Position numbers and translations under genes: made by a program
Part shown: positions 38,071-46,814 of the stretch, piece by piece
Position numbering within the stretch: position 1 is the first letter of the stretch
Layout: each line of letters begins with the position of its first letter
Assembly: GCF_009800965.1 (NCBI RefSeq)
Contig: NZ_WUAF01000001.1
Span: forward strand, 496,001 to 560,000
Length of the DNA: 64,000 nt
Direction: 5' to 3'
Source of the DNA: Cognatazoarcus halotolerans
GTDB lineage: Bacteria; Pseudomonadota; Gammaproteobacteria; Burkholderiales; Rhodocyclaceae
The notes under the pieces: generated by a model
The model's input: the letters and a program-made list of their open reading frames with translations, nothing else
Databases searched by the model: none
What the model was told of the DNA's origin: nothing

Positions 38071-38916
38071 TCAGGACAGCCACCGCTTGCGGCGGCGGTA
38101 ATGCTTCACTTCGCGGAAACTCTTGCGACCCTCGCCACCCAGCCCGAGGTAGAACTCCTTGACGTCCTCGTTGGTGGCAAGCTCGCTGGCCTCGCCCTCC
38201 ATGACGATGCGGCCGTTTTCGAGGATGTAACCGAAATCGGCATAACGCAGCGCCACCATGGTGTTCTGCTCGGCCAGCAGGAAACTCACCTGCTCCTTGC
38301 TGTTGAGGTCCTTCACGATCTCGAAGATCTCCTCGACGATCTGCGGGGCGAGACCCATCGACGGCTCGTCGAGCAGCACCATTTCGGGGTTGGCCATGAT
38401 GGCCCGACCAATTGCACACATCTGCTGTTCGCCACCCGAGGTATAGCCGGCCTGCGAGGTGCGGCGGGTCTTCAACCGGGAGAAATAGGTGTACACCATG
38501 TCGAGCGAGCGCTTGATCTCGGCACGCGAGCTGGTACGCGTATAGGCGCCGGTCAGCAGGTTTTCTTCGATGGTGAGATGGCCGAAGCAGTGCCGCCCCT
38601 CCATCACCTGGATGACGCCGCGCTTGACCAGGTCGTTGGGGGTCATCTGGTCGATGCGTGCGCCCTTGAACTCGATACTGCCCTTGGTGACGTCACCACG
38701 CTCGGCACGAAGCAGGTTCGATATCGACTTGAGCGTCGTCGACTTGCCCGCGCCATTGGCACCGAGCAGCGCCACGATGCCGCCTTTCGGTACCTGCAGG
38801 GACACGCCCTTGAGCACCAGGATGACGTGATCGTAAATCACCTCGACGTTGTTGACGCTCAGATAAGGCGCTGCTGAGCTCGCGGTCGTTGCCGCGGAAG
38901 TGGGGGTCGTATTCAT
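38071..38916 (-). CDS. livF: ABC transporter ATP-binding protein LivF-type
   Basis: This is a 281-residue ATPase of the branched-chain amino acid importer family from the ATG at 38914-38916. It has Walker A GANGAGKST, signature TSGGEQQMCAIGRA (Thr instead of the usual Leu), Walker B MVLLDEPSMGLAP and the switch histidine region replaced by LLAEQN. The N-terminus has an extra Ser/Thr/Ala-rich leader of about 16 residues and the C-terminus a basic tail of about 20 residues, longer than E. coli LivF (237). It works with the LivG-type ATPase at 42560. Confidence 0.93.
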   Translation of the reverse strand: MNTTPTSAATTASSAAPYLSVNNVEVIYDHVILVLKGVSLQVPKGGIVALLGANGAGKSTTLKSISNLLRAERGDVTKGSIEFKGARIDQMTPNDLVKRGVIQVMEGRHCFGHLTIEENLLTGAYTRTSSRAEIKRSLDMVYTYFSRLKTRRTSQAGYTSGGEQQMCAIGRAIMANPEMVLLDEPSMGLAPQIVEEIFEIVKDLNSKEQVSFLLAEQNTMVALRYADFGYILENGRIVMEGEASELATNEDVKEFYLGLGGEGRKSFREVKHYRRRKRWLS

Positions 38917-38970
38917 TTGTGTCTTCCACCGAGTGTCTTGCCTCTCACCTCCCCGGGCGCATCGAGAGAG

Positions 38971-39027
38971 GGTCGGTGCAAGACGGGCGCGCCGCCCTGC
39001 ACCGACCTTCCCCGCCGGCGGGGAAGG
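38971..39027. repeat. Two adjacent GC-rich hairpins between binding-protein and livF genes
   Basis: The 154-nt gap holds two adjoining dyads. The first pairs GGTCGGTGCA (38971-38980) with its complement at 38998-39007, with an inner GGGCG-CGC-CGCCC stem. The second is a perfect 22-nt palindrome (39006-39027) built on CCTTCCCCGCC. No T run follows. In other binding-protein operons such REP-like structures after the binding-protein gene protect the upstream mRNA and raise its level. Confidence 0.6.
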
Positions 39028-39070
39028 CCCGGCGAGCACGCCCGAAGGCGTCCCGCCTGCCTGAAGCTGC

Positions 39071-40393
39071 TTACATTTCCTTGCTGCAGTCGCGCGGCGT
39101 GATGCCTTTTTCCTTGGCATACGCGGCGGCCGACTCCTCGATCATGTCGCGCACCAGCGGTTTGTCGGAATCGACCCAGTCGGTCAGCACCTTCCACTTG
39201 CTGCCATCCCACTGCTGGAACTTGACCTTGCCGGAACCCTCGTGGTCGAGACAGGAGATCTTCATCTCGGGCATGAAGCCGGTGGCACCGATCGAGGCCA
39301 GATGCTTGGCATCCATGTCGAGATGCTCGAAGCCCCAGCGCATCTGCTCGCCGGTCAGCGCCTTGCCCTTGCCGAACTTCTCCTGGGCCTTGCGGATCGC
39401 CTCGACGGTGATGATGCCGCTCACCACGCCACGGTTGTAGTACACACCACCGACGCGCGACTTGTCCTCCATGTTGCCCTTGCCCTTGGCATACACGTAC
39501 TTCTCGATGTCCTTGATCAGCGGGTAGTTGGTGCCGGCGACGTTGAAGCCAGCGGCGGTGAAGCCCTTGGCGGCGCTGCCGGCGGGAATGGTGTCCTCCT
39601 CCGCGCCGGACCACCACACACCGATCATCTTCTCGCGCGGATATCCGGTCTTCGCTGCGGACTTGAGCGCGGTCGGGTTCATCACGCCCCAGCCCCACAG
39701 GATCACGTAGTCGGGCCTGGCCTGGCGGATCTGCAGCCACTGCGACTGCTGCTCGTTACCCGGGTGGGCGACCGGGATCTTGATCACTTCGAAGCCGTGC
39801 TTCGCAGCCAGCTTGTCCATGATCGCGTGCGACTCCTTGCCGTAGGCCGAATCGTGATAGAGCAAGCCGATCTTCTTGCCCTTGAGCTTGTCCATCCCGC
39901 CTTCTTTCATGCCGATGTAGTTCACGATGCCGGACGCCTGCGACCAGTAGGTGGTGACCATCGGGAAGACCCACGGGAAGACCCGGCCGTCGGCCGCATC
40001 GGTGCGGCCATAGCCGATGGTGACCATCGGGATCTTGTCCTGCGCGACCTTCTCGAGCACCGAATAGGTGATGCCGGTGGAGATCGGCTGGAACACCGAG
40101 TTACCGGTCTCGCCCTTGTTCTTGAGGCGCTCGTAGCATTCCACGCCTCGGGCATTGTTGTACTCGGTCTCGCATTCTTCCCACACGAGCTTCACGCCGC
40201 CTACGCCGCCGTCACGCTCGTTGATCATCTGCATGTAGTCGATCCACGCGCCGAACAGGGCGGAACCGCCCGCGGCGTAGGGGCCGACGCGATAGCTCGG
40301 CAGGCCGATGAACTGCTCGGCGGCGCTCGCGTAGCTGCCTGCCAGCAGCCCTGCGATGGTGGCGCCCAGAAGAACGGTTTTCTTGAGTTTCAT
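39071..40393 (-). CDS. ABC transporter periplasmic substrate-binding protein
   Basis: This 440-residue protein starts with a clear signal peptide (MKLKKTVLLGATIAGLLAGSYASA, cut before AEQF). The ATG at 40391-40393 is preceded by GAGGAGG. The body is a type I periplasmic binding fold of the LivJ/amide family: PYAAGGSALFGAWIDYMQMINERDGG, CYERLKNKG, GLLYHDSAYGKESHAIMDKLAAKHG, GVWWSGAEEDTIPAG. At 440 residues it is longer than LivJ, like the subgroup found beside acyl-CoA ligases. The ligand is probably a carboxylic acid rather than leucine. Confidence 0.88.
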   Translation of the reverse strand: MKLKKTVLLGATIAGLLAGSYASAAEQFIGLPSYRVGPYAAGGSALFGAWIDYMQMINERDGGVGGVKLVWEECETEYNNARGVECYERLKNKGETGNSVFQPISTGITYSVLEKVAQDKIPMVTIGYGRTDAADGRVFPWVFPMVTTYWSQASGIVNYIGMKEGGMDKLKGKKIGLLYHDSAYGKESHAIMDKLAAKHGFEVIKIPVAHPGNEQQSQWLQIRQARPDYVILWGWGVMNPTALKSAAKTGYPREKMIGVWWSGAEEDTIPAGSAAKGFTAAGFNVAGTNYPLIKDIEKYVYAKGKGNMEDKSRVGGVYYNRGVVSGIITVEAIRKAQEKFGKGKALTGEQMRWGFEHLDMDAKHLASIGATGFMPEMKISCLDHEGSGKVKFQQWDGSKWKVLTDWVDSDKPLVRDMIEESAAAYAKEKGITPRDCSKEM

Positions 40394-40478
40394 GTAAAGC
40401 CTCCTCTTGTGTGTGGTGCTGCTTCTTATGTCGCTCGCTGCCCGACCGGCCCTGCGGCAGGGGGCAGCGGACTTCATG

Positions 40479-41546
40479 CTAGTGCGGGAAAGGCCACAGA
40501 CGCAGCTTTTCCTTGCCGATCTGCCACAGCCGTGCCAGACCGTGTGGCTCGACGATCAGGAAGAAGATGATCATTGCGCCGAAGACGATGAGCTGGAAGT
40601 TCGAAACGAAGCTCGCCGACACCAGGTCGCCGAGCAGCGACGGCACGAAGTTGTCGAGCAGGATCGGCAACAGCACGATGAAGGCCGCGCCGAGAAAGGA
40701 GCCCATGATCGACCCGGTGCCGCCGATGATGATCATGAACAGGATCTTGAACGACAGATCGAGGTTGAAGCCCTCCGGCTCGACCGTCCCGAGGTAGGTA
40801 TAGGCGTAGAGCGCGCCGGCCACACCGCAATAGAACGACGACACCGCGAAGGCGATCAGCTTGGTACGCATCGGACGAATGCCGATCACTTCGGCGGCCA
40901 CGTCCATATCGCGCACCGCCATCCAGGCGCGGCCGGTACTGCTGCGCACCATGTTCTTCGCGGCGAGGGCAAGGATCACCACCACCGCCAGCGTGAGCAT
41001 GTATTTCGAGGTCGGGCCATCGAACGCGAAACCGAGGATGTTGATCTCCTGGGTCGAAATCACGCCCGAGGACGAATAGTTCGAGAACCACGGAAACTTG
41101 ACCAGCGCCCAGACGATGAAGAACTGTGCGGCCAGCGTCGCAACCGCCAGGTAGAAGCCCTTTATTCGCAGGCTTGGCAGCCCGAACAGGACCCCCACCG
41201 CAGCCGCACACAGCCCGCCCAGGACGATCGCGACAAGGAAGGGCATGCCGTCGATGCGAAGCATGAAGTTGTACGCACCGAAGGCTCCCACCGCCATGAA
41301 GGCCGCGGACCCCAGGGACAGCTGGCCGGCATAACCGGTGAGGATGTTGAGGCCCAGCGCCGCCAGCGAGAAGATCAGGACCGGGATGAGGATGGCCTTG
41401 AGCCAGTACTGGTCTGCGATGACCGGGACCACGGCGGCAAAGAACAGGACCAGGGCCCAGACCGCGATCTTGTCCTGGCGGATCGGGAAGATCTGCTGGT
41501 CCGCCTGGTAACTGGCCTTGAACTGGCCGGCTTCACGATAAAACAT
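40479..41546 (-). CDS. livM: ABC transporter permease LivM-type
   Basis: This 355-residue permease has about nine hydrophobic helices and the family signature for ATPase contact, in which GLCAAAVGVLFGLPSLRIKGFYLAVATLAAQF precedes the EAA-like loop region (AVRDMDVAAEVIGI). It pairs with the LivH-type permease to form the channel. The order in this operon (livG-livH-livM-binding protein-livF) differs from E. coli livKHMGF. Confidence 0.93.
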   Translation of the reverse strand: MFYREAGQFKASYQADQQIFPIRQDKIAVWALVLFFAAVVPVIADQYWLKAILIPVLIFSLAALGLNILTGYAGQLSLGSAAFMAVGAFGAYNFMLRIDGMPFLVAIVLGGLCAAAVGVLFGLPSLRIKGFYLAVATLAAQFFIVWALVKFPWFSNYSSSGVISTQEINILGFAFDGPTSKYMLTLAVVVILALAAKNMVRSSTGRAWMAVRDMDVAAEVIGIRPMRTKLIAFAVSSFYCGVAGALYAYTYLGTVEPEGFNLDLSFKILFMIIIGGTGSIMGSFLGAAFIVLLPILLDNFVPSLLGDLVSASFVSNFQLIVFGAMIIFFLIVEPHGLARLWQIGKEKLRLWPFPH

Positions 41547-41602
41547 CAGTCGCTCCTTCGTCGCCCGATGAGGCGTGAGGGGTAAGGGATGGGGTGACTG
41601 CG

Positions 41603-42529
41603 TTACACGCGGTCAATGTGCTTCTCTCCGAAGAGCCCTTCCGGGCGCACCAGCAGGAAGACCAGCGCGAGCACATACGGGAACCACGACTCGATGCCGC
41701 CGCCGACGAAGGGGCCGATATAGACCTCCGCAAGCTTTTCGGAGGCGCCGATGATCAGGCCGCCGACGATCGCCCCGGGTACCGAGGTGAAGCCGCCGAG
41801 GATCAGCACGGGCAAGGCCTTGAGCGCGGTATAGGTCAGCGCGAACTGCACGCCATTGCGCGCGCCCCAGATCATGCCGGCGATCAGCGCGACGAAACCC
41901 GCCACACCCCACACGATGACCCAGATGTGCCGCAGCGGAATGCCGATCGAGAGGGCCGCCTGGTGATCGTCCGCCACTGCGCGCAGCGCCCGCCCGATCT
42001 TGGTGTACTGGAACAGCAGGGCCAGCGACGCCACCAACACCCCGGCGATTCCGGCAGCGACTACGTCGAACTTCGACACCAGGATGTTGCTGCTTTCCAT
42101 CAACCACTCGACCGGTACGTCCTCGATACCCAGATCGAGGCCGCGAACGTTTGCCCCCCAGACCCCCTGGGCAATGCCCTCGATGAGGTAGGACAGGCCG
42201 ATGGTGGCCATGAACAGGGTGATATGCGGCTGGTTCACCAGCGGACGCAGCACGATCTTTTCGGTGAGAACGCCGAGCACGATCATCGATATCAGCGCCA
42301 GCGCGAAAGCCAGCCAGAACACTGCGCTACCGCCCTCTTCCAGACCGGTCCAGCCGGGCAGCACTTCCTGGAAACCAACGAAGGTCAGCGCGGCGAAGAA
42401 CACCATCGCCCCCTGCGCAAAGTTGAACACACCCGATGCCTTGAAGATCAGCACGAAACCCAGCGCAACCAGGGCATACAGCACCCCGGAGAGCAGCCCG
42501 CCGATCAGCACTTCGAGAAAGAAATGCAT
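41603..42529 (-). CDS. livH: ABC transporter permease LivH-type
   Basis: This 308-residue permease has the LivH pattern MHFFLEVLIGGLLSGVLYALVALGFVLIFKASGVFNFAQGAM at the N-terminus and the coupling loop GRALRAVADDHQAALSIGI. It lies 30 nt downstream of livG and 56 nt upstream of livM. It forms the heterodimeric channel with LivM. Confidence 0.94.
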   Translation of the reverse strand: MHFFLEVLIGGLLSGVLYALVALGFVLIFKASGVFNFAQGAMVFFAALTFVGFQEVLPGWTGLEEGGSAVFWLAFALALISMIVLGVLTEKIVLRPLVNQPHITLFMATIGLSYLIEGIAQGVWGANVRGLDLGIEDVPVEWLMESSNILVSKFDVVAAGIAGVLVASLALLFQYTKIGRALRAVADDHQAALSIGIPLRHIWVIVWGVAGFVALIAGMIWGARNGVQFALTYTALKALPVLILGGFTSVPGAIVGGLIIGASEKLAEVYIGPFVGGGIESWFPYVLALVFLLVRPEGLFGEKHIDRV

Positions 42530-42559
42530 TGTTGTCTCCTCTTGTCCTTGTCGACCGGC

Positions 42560-43390
42560 TCAGTGGCTGGTGCCGAGATAGGCGGCAATCACGTCTGGGT
42601 TGGCCATGACTTCTTCGGGCGTGCCGTCACCGATCTTCTTGCCGTAGTCGAGCACCACCACGCGGTCCGAGATGTCCATCACCACGCCCATGTCGTGCTC
42701 GATGAGCACGATGGTGGTGCCGAACTGGTCATTGACGTCGAGGATGAAGCGGCTCATATCCTGCTTTTCCTCGACGTTCATGCCGGCCATCGGCTCGTCG
42801 AGCAGCAGCATGGACGGCTCCGCGGCCAGTGCCCGTCCGAGTTCCACGCGCTTCTGCAAGCCATACGGAAGACGCCCGACCGGGGTCTTGCGGATGCTCT
42901 GGATCTCGAGGAAGTCGATCACTTCCTCCACCTTCTTGCGGTGCTCGATCTCCTCGCGCTGCGCGGCCCCCCAGAACAGCGCGTGCTGCAGCAGGTTGGT
43001 CTTCATCTTGAGGATGCGCCCGGTCATGATGTTGTCGAGCACGCTCATCCCCTTGAACAAAGCGATGTTCTGGAAGGTGCGGGCGATGCCCTGGGCTGCC
43101 GCCTTGTGGGGGTCCATGTCGCGGCGCTTCTCGCCGTGGAAGATCACGGAGCCCTGCTGCGGATGGTAGACACCGTTGATCACGTTCAGCATCGAACTCT
43201 TGCCCGCTCCGTTCGGGCCGATGATGGAGCGGATCTCGCCCTTGCGAACGTTGAAGCTGATGTCGGTGAGCGCCTTCACCCCGCCGAATGACAGCGAGAT
43301 GTTCTGCAGGTCGAGGATCACCTCCCCGATCGGGCGGCCCCCTGCGGGGCTCTGCCCTTGCGCCCCCACGGCCAATTCATTCACGATCAT
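42560..43390 (-). CDS. livG: ABC transporter ATP-binding protein LivG-type
   Basis: This is a 276-residue ATPase with Walker A GPNGAGKSS, the LivG-typical NVFxN-like stretch IARTFQNIALFKGMSVLDNIM, signature LPYGLQKRVELGRAL, and Walker B MLLLDEPMAGMN. I prefer the ATG at 43388-43390 because GAGGAG lies about 7 nt before it; an in-frame ATG two codons upstream (43396) overlaps that ribosome binding site. The N-terminal 18 residues, before the ABC core, are Gly/Gln-rich. Confidence 0.93.
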   Translation of the reverse strand: MIVNELAVGAQGQSPAGGRPIGEVILDLQNISLSFGGVKALTDISFNVRKGEIRSIIGPNGAGKSSMLNVINGVYHPQQGSVIFHGEKRRDMDPHKAAAQGIARTFQNIALFKGMSVLDNIMTGRILKMKTNLLQHALFWGAAQREEIEHRKKVEEVIDFLEIQSIRKTPVGRLPYGLQKRVELGRALAAEPSMLLLDEPMAGMNVEEKQDMSRFILDVNDQFGTTIVLIEHDMGVVMDISDRVVVLDYGKKIGDGTPEEVMANPDVIAAYLGTSH

Positions 43391-43401
43391 TTCCATTCTC
43401 C

Positions 43402-45378
43402 TCAGGCCGCCTTTTGCGCGGCTTGCGGCGCAAAGGTCTTGACGTCCGCGATGCGCAGATCGGCGGCGATCCGGCCTTCCCGCCCGTCCTCATACTTCAC
43501 CTGGGTTTCGATGTGGCAGTTCGACTTGCCCGCGTACATCGCGTCGATCAGCACGCCATAACGTTCGGCGATGAAATTGCGCCGCACCTTGCGGGTACGG
43601 GTCAGCTCACCGTCGTCGGCGTCGAGTTCCTTGTGCAGGACGAGGAAGCGCTTGATCTGCGAACCGCTCATGCGGGCATCGGCGGCGAGATCCGCATTGA
43701 CCTTCTCGAGACACTCCCGAATCAGCTCATACACCGCATCCTGGCAGGCGAGATCGGTATAGCCCGAATACGACATGCCCTTGCGCTCGGCCCAGTTGCC
43801 GACGGCCTCGAGGTCGATGTTGATGAAGGCGGTGACGAAATCCCTACCATTGCCGAACACCACCGCTTCCTTGATGTGCTGGAAGAACTTGATCTTGTTC
43901 TCGATATAGTTGGGCGCGAACATTGACTCGTCGGTGAGCTTGCCCACGTCCTTGGCACGATCGATGATCAGCAGATGGCCGTCGTCGTCGAAGAACCCCG
44001 CGTCGCCGGTCATGAAGTAGCCGTCGGCGTTGAGCGACTCGGCGGTGGCGTCGGGACGCTTGTAATAGGCCTTGAGCAACATCGGGCCCTTGACTAGGAT
44101 CTCGCCGTTGTCTGCTAGCTTGACCTCGACGTAGGGGGCCGGCACGCCGACCGAATCGAGCTTGATCTGGCCATCCGGCTGCAGGCACACATAGGCGCAG
44201 GTCTCGGTCTGGCCATAGAGCTGCTTGAGGTTCACCCCGATCGAGCGATAGAACTTGAAGAGGTCCGGACCGATCGCGGCACCCGCGGTATAGGCCACAC
44301 GGATGCGGCTCATGCCGAGCACGTTCTTGAGCGGCCCGTACACCAGCAGGTTGCCAAGCCAGTACTGCAGGCGATCGCCAGCCGACACGGACTTGCCGTC
44401 GAGAATGTCCGCGCCGCAGCGCCGCGCCACTTCGAGGTACTTGTGAAAGAGGGTGCGCTTGAGCCAGCCCGCGTCCTCCATGCGGATCATCACCTGGGTG
44501 AGCAGGTTCTCGAACACTCGCGGAGGCGCGAAGTAATAGGTCGGGCCGATCTCCCGCAAATCGTTCATCACCGTCTCGCCCGACTCCGGGCAATTGATCG
44601 TGAAACCCGCGACCATCGCCTGCGCGAACGAAAACAGGTGATCGCCCACCCACGCCATCGGCAGGTAGGAAAGGATGTCTTCCTGATCGGTCAGGCGGTC
44701 GAACTCCACGCCGCCGCGCGCGGCTGAGATGAAGGCAGTGTGCGTCTGGCACACGCCCTTGGGTTTGCCGGTAGTACCAGAGGTATACAACATCACCGAG
44801 ATGTCGTCGCCGGCGCCCTTGGCGATCTCGGCGTCAAGGAAGTCGCCGTGGTTGCGATCGTGGATGCGCCCCATCTCCTGCACCTCGTCGAGGCCCTTGA
44901 TGAAGGTCTCGGTGTAGTGCCGCATGCCGCGTGCATCGTCGTAGATCACATGCTCGAGAAAGGGCACCTCGCCCCGGATCTCGATCATCTTGTCGACCTG
45001 CTCCTGGTCTTCGACCACCGCGAAGCGGATCTCGGCATCCTGCAGGACGTAGGCCATCTCCTGCGCGACCGCGTCCTGGTAAAGCATCACGGGGATGCCA
45101 CCGAGGCACTGACAGGCAGCCACCGACCAGTACAGCCGGGGACGGTTGTCACCGATGATGGCGAGACGATCGCCACGCTTGAAGCCGAGTTCGGCGAGGC
45201 CGCAGGCGATCGCCCGGACGTTGCCGGCAACCTCTGCCCAGGAGTACGTCTGCCAGATTCCGTACTCCTTCTCGCGCATTGCCGGCCGCGTCGGGCGAAC
45301 CCGGGCATGCTGCATCAGCAATCTCGGAAAGGTGTCGAGCCCTGCGCCGGACGCAGCCGGCGCACGTGAGTCAGCCAT
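43402..45378 (-). CDS. Long-chain-type acyl-CoA synthetase (AMP-binding)
   Basis: This 658-residue adenylate-forming ligase is the first gene of the operon. It has the AMP-binding P-loop YTSGTTGKPKGVC, PRVFENLLTQVM, the acyl-pocket region YGQTETCAYVCL, the hinge motif YFMTGDAGFFDDDGHLLIIDR and DAMYAGKSN at the end. Length and the AxNYIENKIK segment fit the FadD15/long-chain synthetase group rather than PaaK. It ends 11 nt before livG. Together with the PaaK-like enzyme it would trap an imported acid as a CoA ester. Confidence 0.88.
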   Translation of the reverse strand: MADSRAPAASGAGLDTFPRLLMQHARVRPTRPAMREKEYGIWQTYSWAEVAGNVRAIACGLAELGFKRGDRLAIIGDNRPRLYWSVAACQCLGGIPVMLYQDAVAQEMAYVLQDAEIRFAVVEDQEQVDKMIEIRGEVPFLEHVIYDDARGMRHYTETFIKGLDEVQEMGRIHDRNHGDFLDAEIAKGAGDDISVMLYTSGTTGKPKGVCQTHTAFISAARGGVEFDRLTDQEDILSYLPMAWVGDHLFSFAQAMVAGFTINCPESGETVMNDLREIGPTYYFAPPRVFENLLTQVMIRMEDAGWLKRTLFHKYLEVARRCGADILDGKSVSAGDRLQYWLGNLLVYGPLKNVLGMSRIRVAYTAGAAIGPDLFKFYRSIGVNLKQLYGQTETCAYVCLQPDGQIKLDSVGVPAPYVEVKLADNGEILVKGPMLLKAYYKRPDATAESLNADGYFMTGDAGFFDDDGHLLIIDRAKDVGKLTDESMFAPNYIENKIKFFQHIKEAVVFGNGRDFVTAFINIDLEAVGNWAERKGMSYSGYTDLACQDAVYELIRECLEKVNADLAADARMSGSQIKRFLVLHKELDADDGELTRTRKVRRNFIAERYGVLIDAMYAGKSNCHIETQVKYEDGREGRIAADLRIADVKTFAPQAAQKAA

Positions 45379-45677
45379 TACCGATTCCTCCTCGTTTGAT
45401 CCTGTCTGTTTCTTTTCCGGCCATCCGGCATGCGCCGGACGCCGGCCGGCAGGTCATCCCGGGCTTACCCTGTGGGTCCGGCGCCGGGCGCAGCGGCCGC
45501 TTGTTCTAGGGTAGCGAGTGTCGCAGTGCATGTTTGCGCAACTGTTTTCCAAATGTACCCAATTGTTGCAATGGTGATGGGACTGCAGGCGAATCATGCA
45601 GGCCACATCGGTTAAAGTAAGGCCTGCTCCGTCGCACCGGAGCATCACACTCCTACCACACGCCACAAGCAGACGCC
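45379..45677. other. Divergent intergenic region between acyl-CoA synthetase and yihY
   Basis: These 299 nt hold the outward promoters for both flanking genes, but no hexamer pair is convincing. An 8-bp palindrome TTGCGCAA occurs at 45534-45541, and TTGTTGCAA occurs at about 45563-45571. The same TTGCGCAA core occurs in the kamA promoter (60829-60840), which may be chance. No gene is supported. Confidence 0.4.
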
Positions 45678-46697
45678 GTGACCTCACTCAAGACCGTCCT
45701 CCGCTACCTGCTCGTTCCCTACCGTGCGGCCCGCAAATGGGCGGACGACCGCTGCACCACCTTCGCCGCGGCGCTGGCCTATTACTCCGCCTTCTCGCTG
45801 GCCCCGGTGCTGGTCATCGCAGTCTCGGTAGCTGGCCTGATCTTTGGTCGCGAAGCGGCCAACGGCCGTATCGTCGGTGAACTCGCGGCGCTCATCGGCA
45901 ACGATGGCGCAAGCCTGATCGAACGCATGATCTCGGCCAGCTACGCGTCGGGCGAAGGGGTTGTCGCGACATTGGTCGGCACCGCTGCCATGCTGCTCGG
46001 CGCGACCGGCCTGTTCATGCAGCTGGGCCATGCCTTCGAGGCCATTTTCGGCCGCCCGAGCCGCGGGCGCAGCGCCTGGATGACGCAGCTGGTGGGTCGC
46101 TTGCGCGGCCTCACCGTGGTGATCGGCGTGGGCTTCCTGTTGATGATTTCGCTGGTCGCCAGCGCAGCCATACTCGCCTTCAGCCAATATGCCACGCGCG
46201 GTGTGGAAGCCCTGTTGTGGCTGGCATCGCTGCTGCAGGTCGGGATCACGCTGTTCCTGCAGAGCAGCATGATCGCGATCATCTACAAGGTTCTGGTGCC
46301 AACGCCCTTGAGCCGCCGGGCGTTGATGTTCGGCGCGGTGACCACTGCGGTGTTGTTCGAGTTCGGCAAATGGGCGCTGGGCGTCTACCTGGGCCGCAGT
46401 AGTATCGCCAGTACCTACGGCGCGGCGGGCTCGCTGGCGATGATCCTGATCTGGGTCTACTACGTCTCGCTGATCATGCTCTATGGTGCCGAGCTCACCT
46501 TCCAGCTCAACCGGCTGGAGCGCGTCCTCGCCCGCCCTGCTCGACCGATGCCTGCACCTGCCCCGGCCTCGACCGAGTCGATCGACCCGACCGCTCCGGC
46601 GCTGCTGCAGCCGCCTCCCGGCGGCGCCACCGACGAGCCGGCCTCACGCGCCCCCTCCCGCTCCACCACCTGGCTCAGGCGCCTGCTTCGTCGCTGA
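45678..46697 (+). CDS. YihY/BrkB-family inner membrane protein
   Basis: This 339-residue protein has six predicted membrane helices and the family's N-terminal motif WADDRCTTFAAALAYYSAFSLAPVLVIAVSVAGL. Helix 5-6 carries YGAAGSLAMILIWVYYVSLIMLYGAELT, also conserved. It starts at GTG. The last 60 residues are Pro/Ala-rich and probably disordered. The family was once called ribonuclease BN by mistake; its function is not established. Confidence 0.88.
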   Translation: MTSLKTVLRYLLVPYRAARKWADDRCTTFAAALAYYSAFSLAPVLVIAVSVAGLIFGREAANGRIVGELAALIGNDGASLIERMISASYASGEGVVATLVGTAAMLLGATGLFMQLGHAFEAIFGRPSRGRSAWMTQLVGRLRGLTVVIGVGFLLMISLVASAAILAFSQYATRGVEALLWLASLLQVGITLFLQSSMIAIIYKVLVPTPLSRRALMFGAVTTAVLFEFGKWALGVYLGRSSIASTYGAAGSLAMILIWVYYVSLIMLYGAELTFQLNRLERVLARPARPMPAPAPASTESIDPTAPALLQPPPGGATDEPASRAPSRSTTWLRRLLRR

Positions 46698-46814
46698 CGG
46701 TATCGGGCGAGGCTACCCGCCGGCCGATACCGTCGTACCGCGCGCGCGCCGCGTGACCCGGCGCCCGATCAGGCGGAGGATGTCTCCCACTGCATTCCTG
46801 CAAGGGGCACGACG

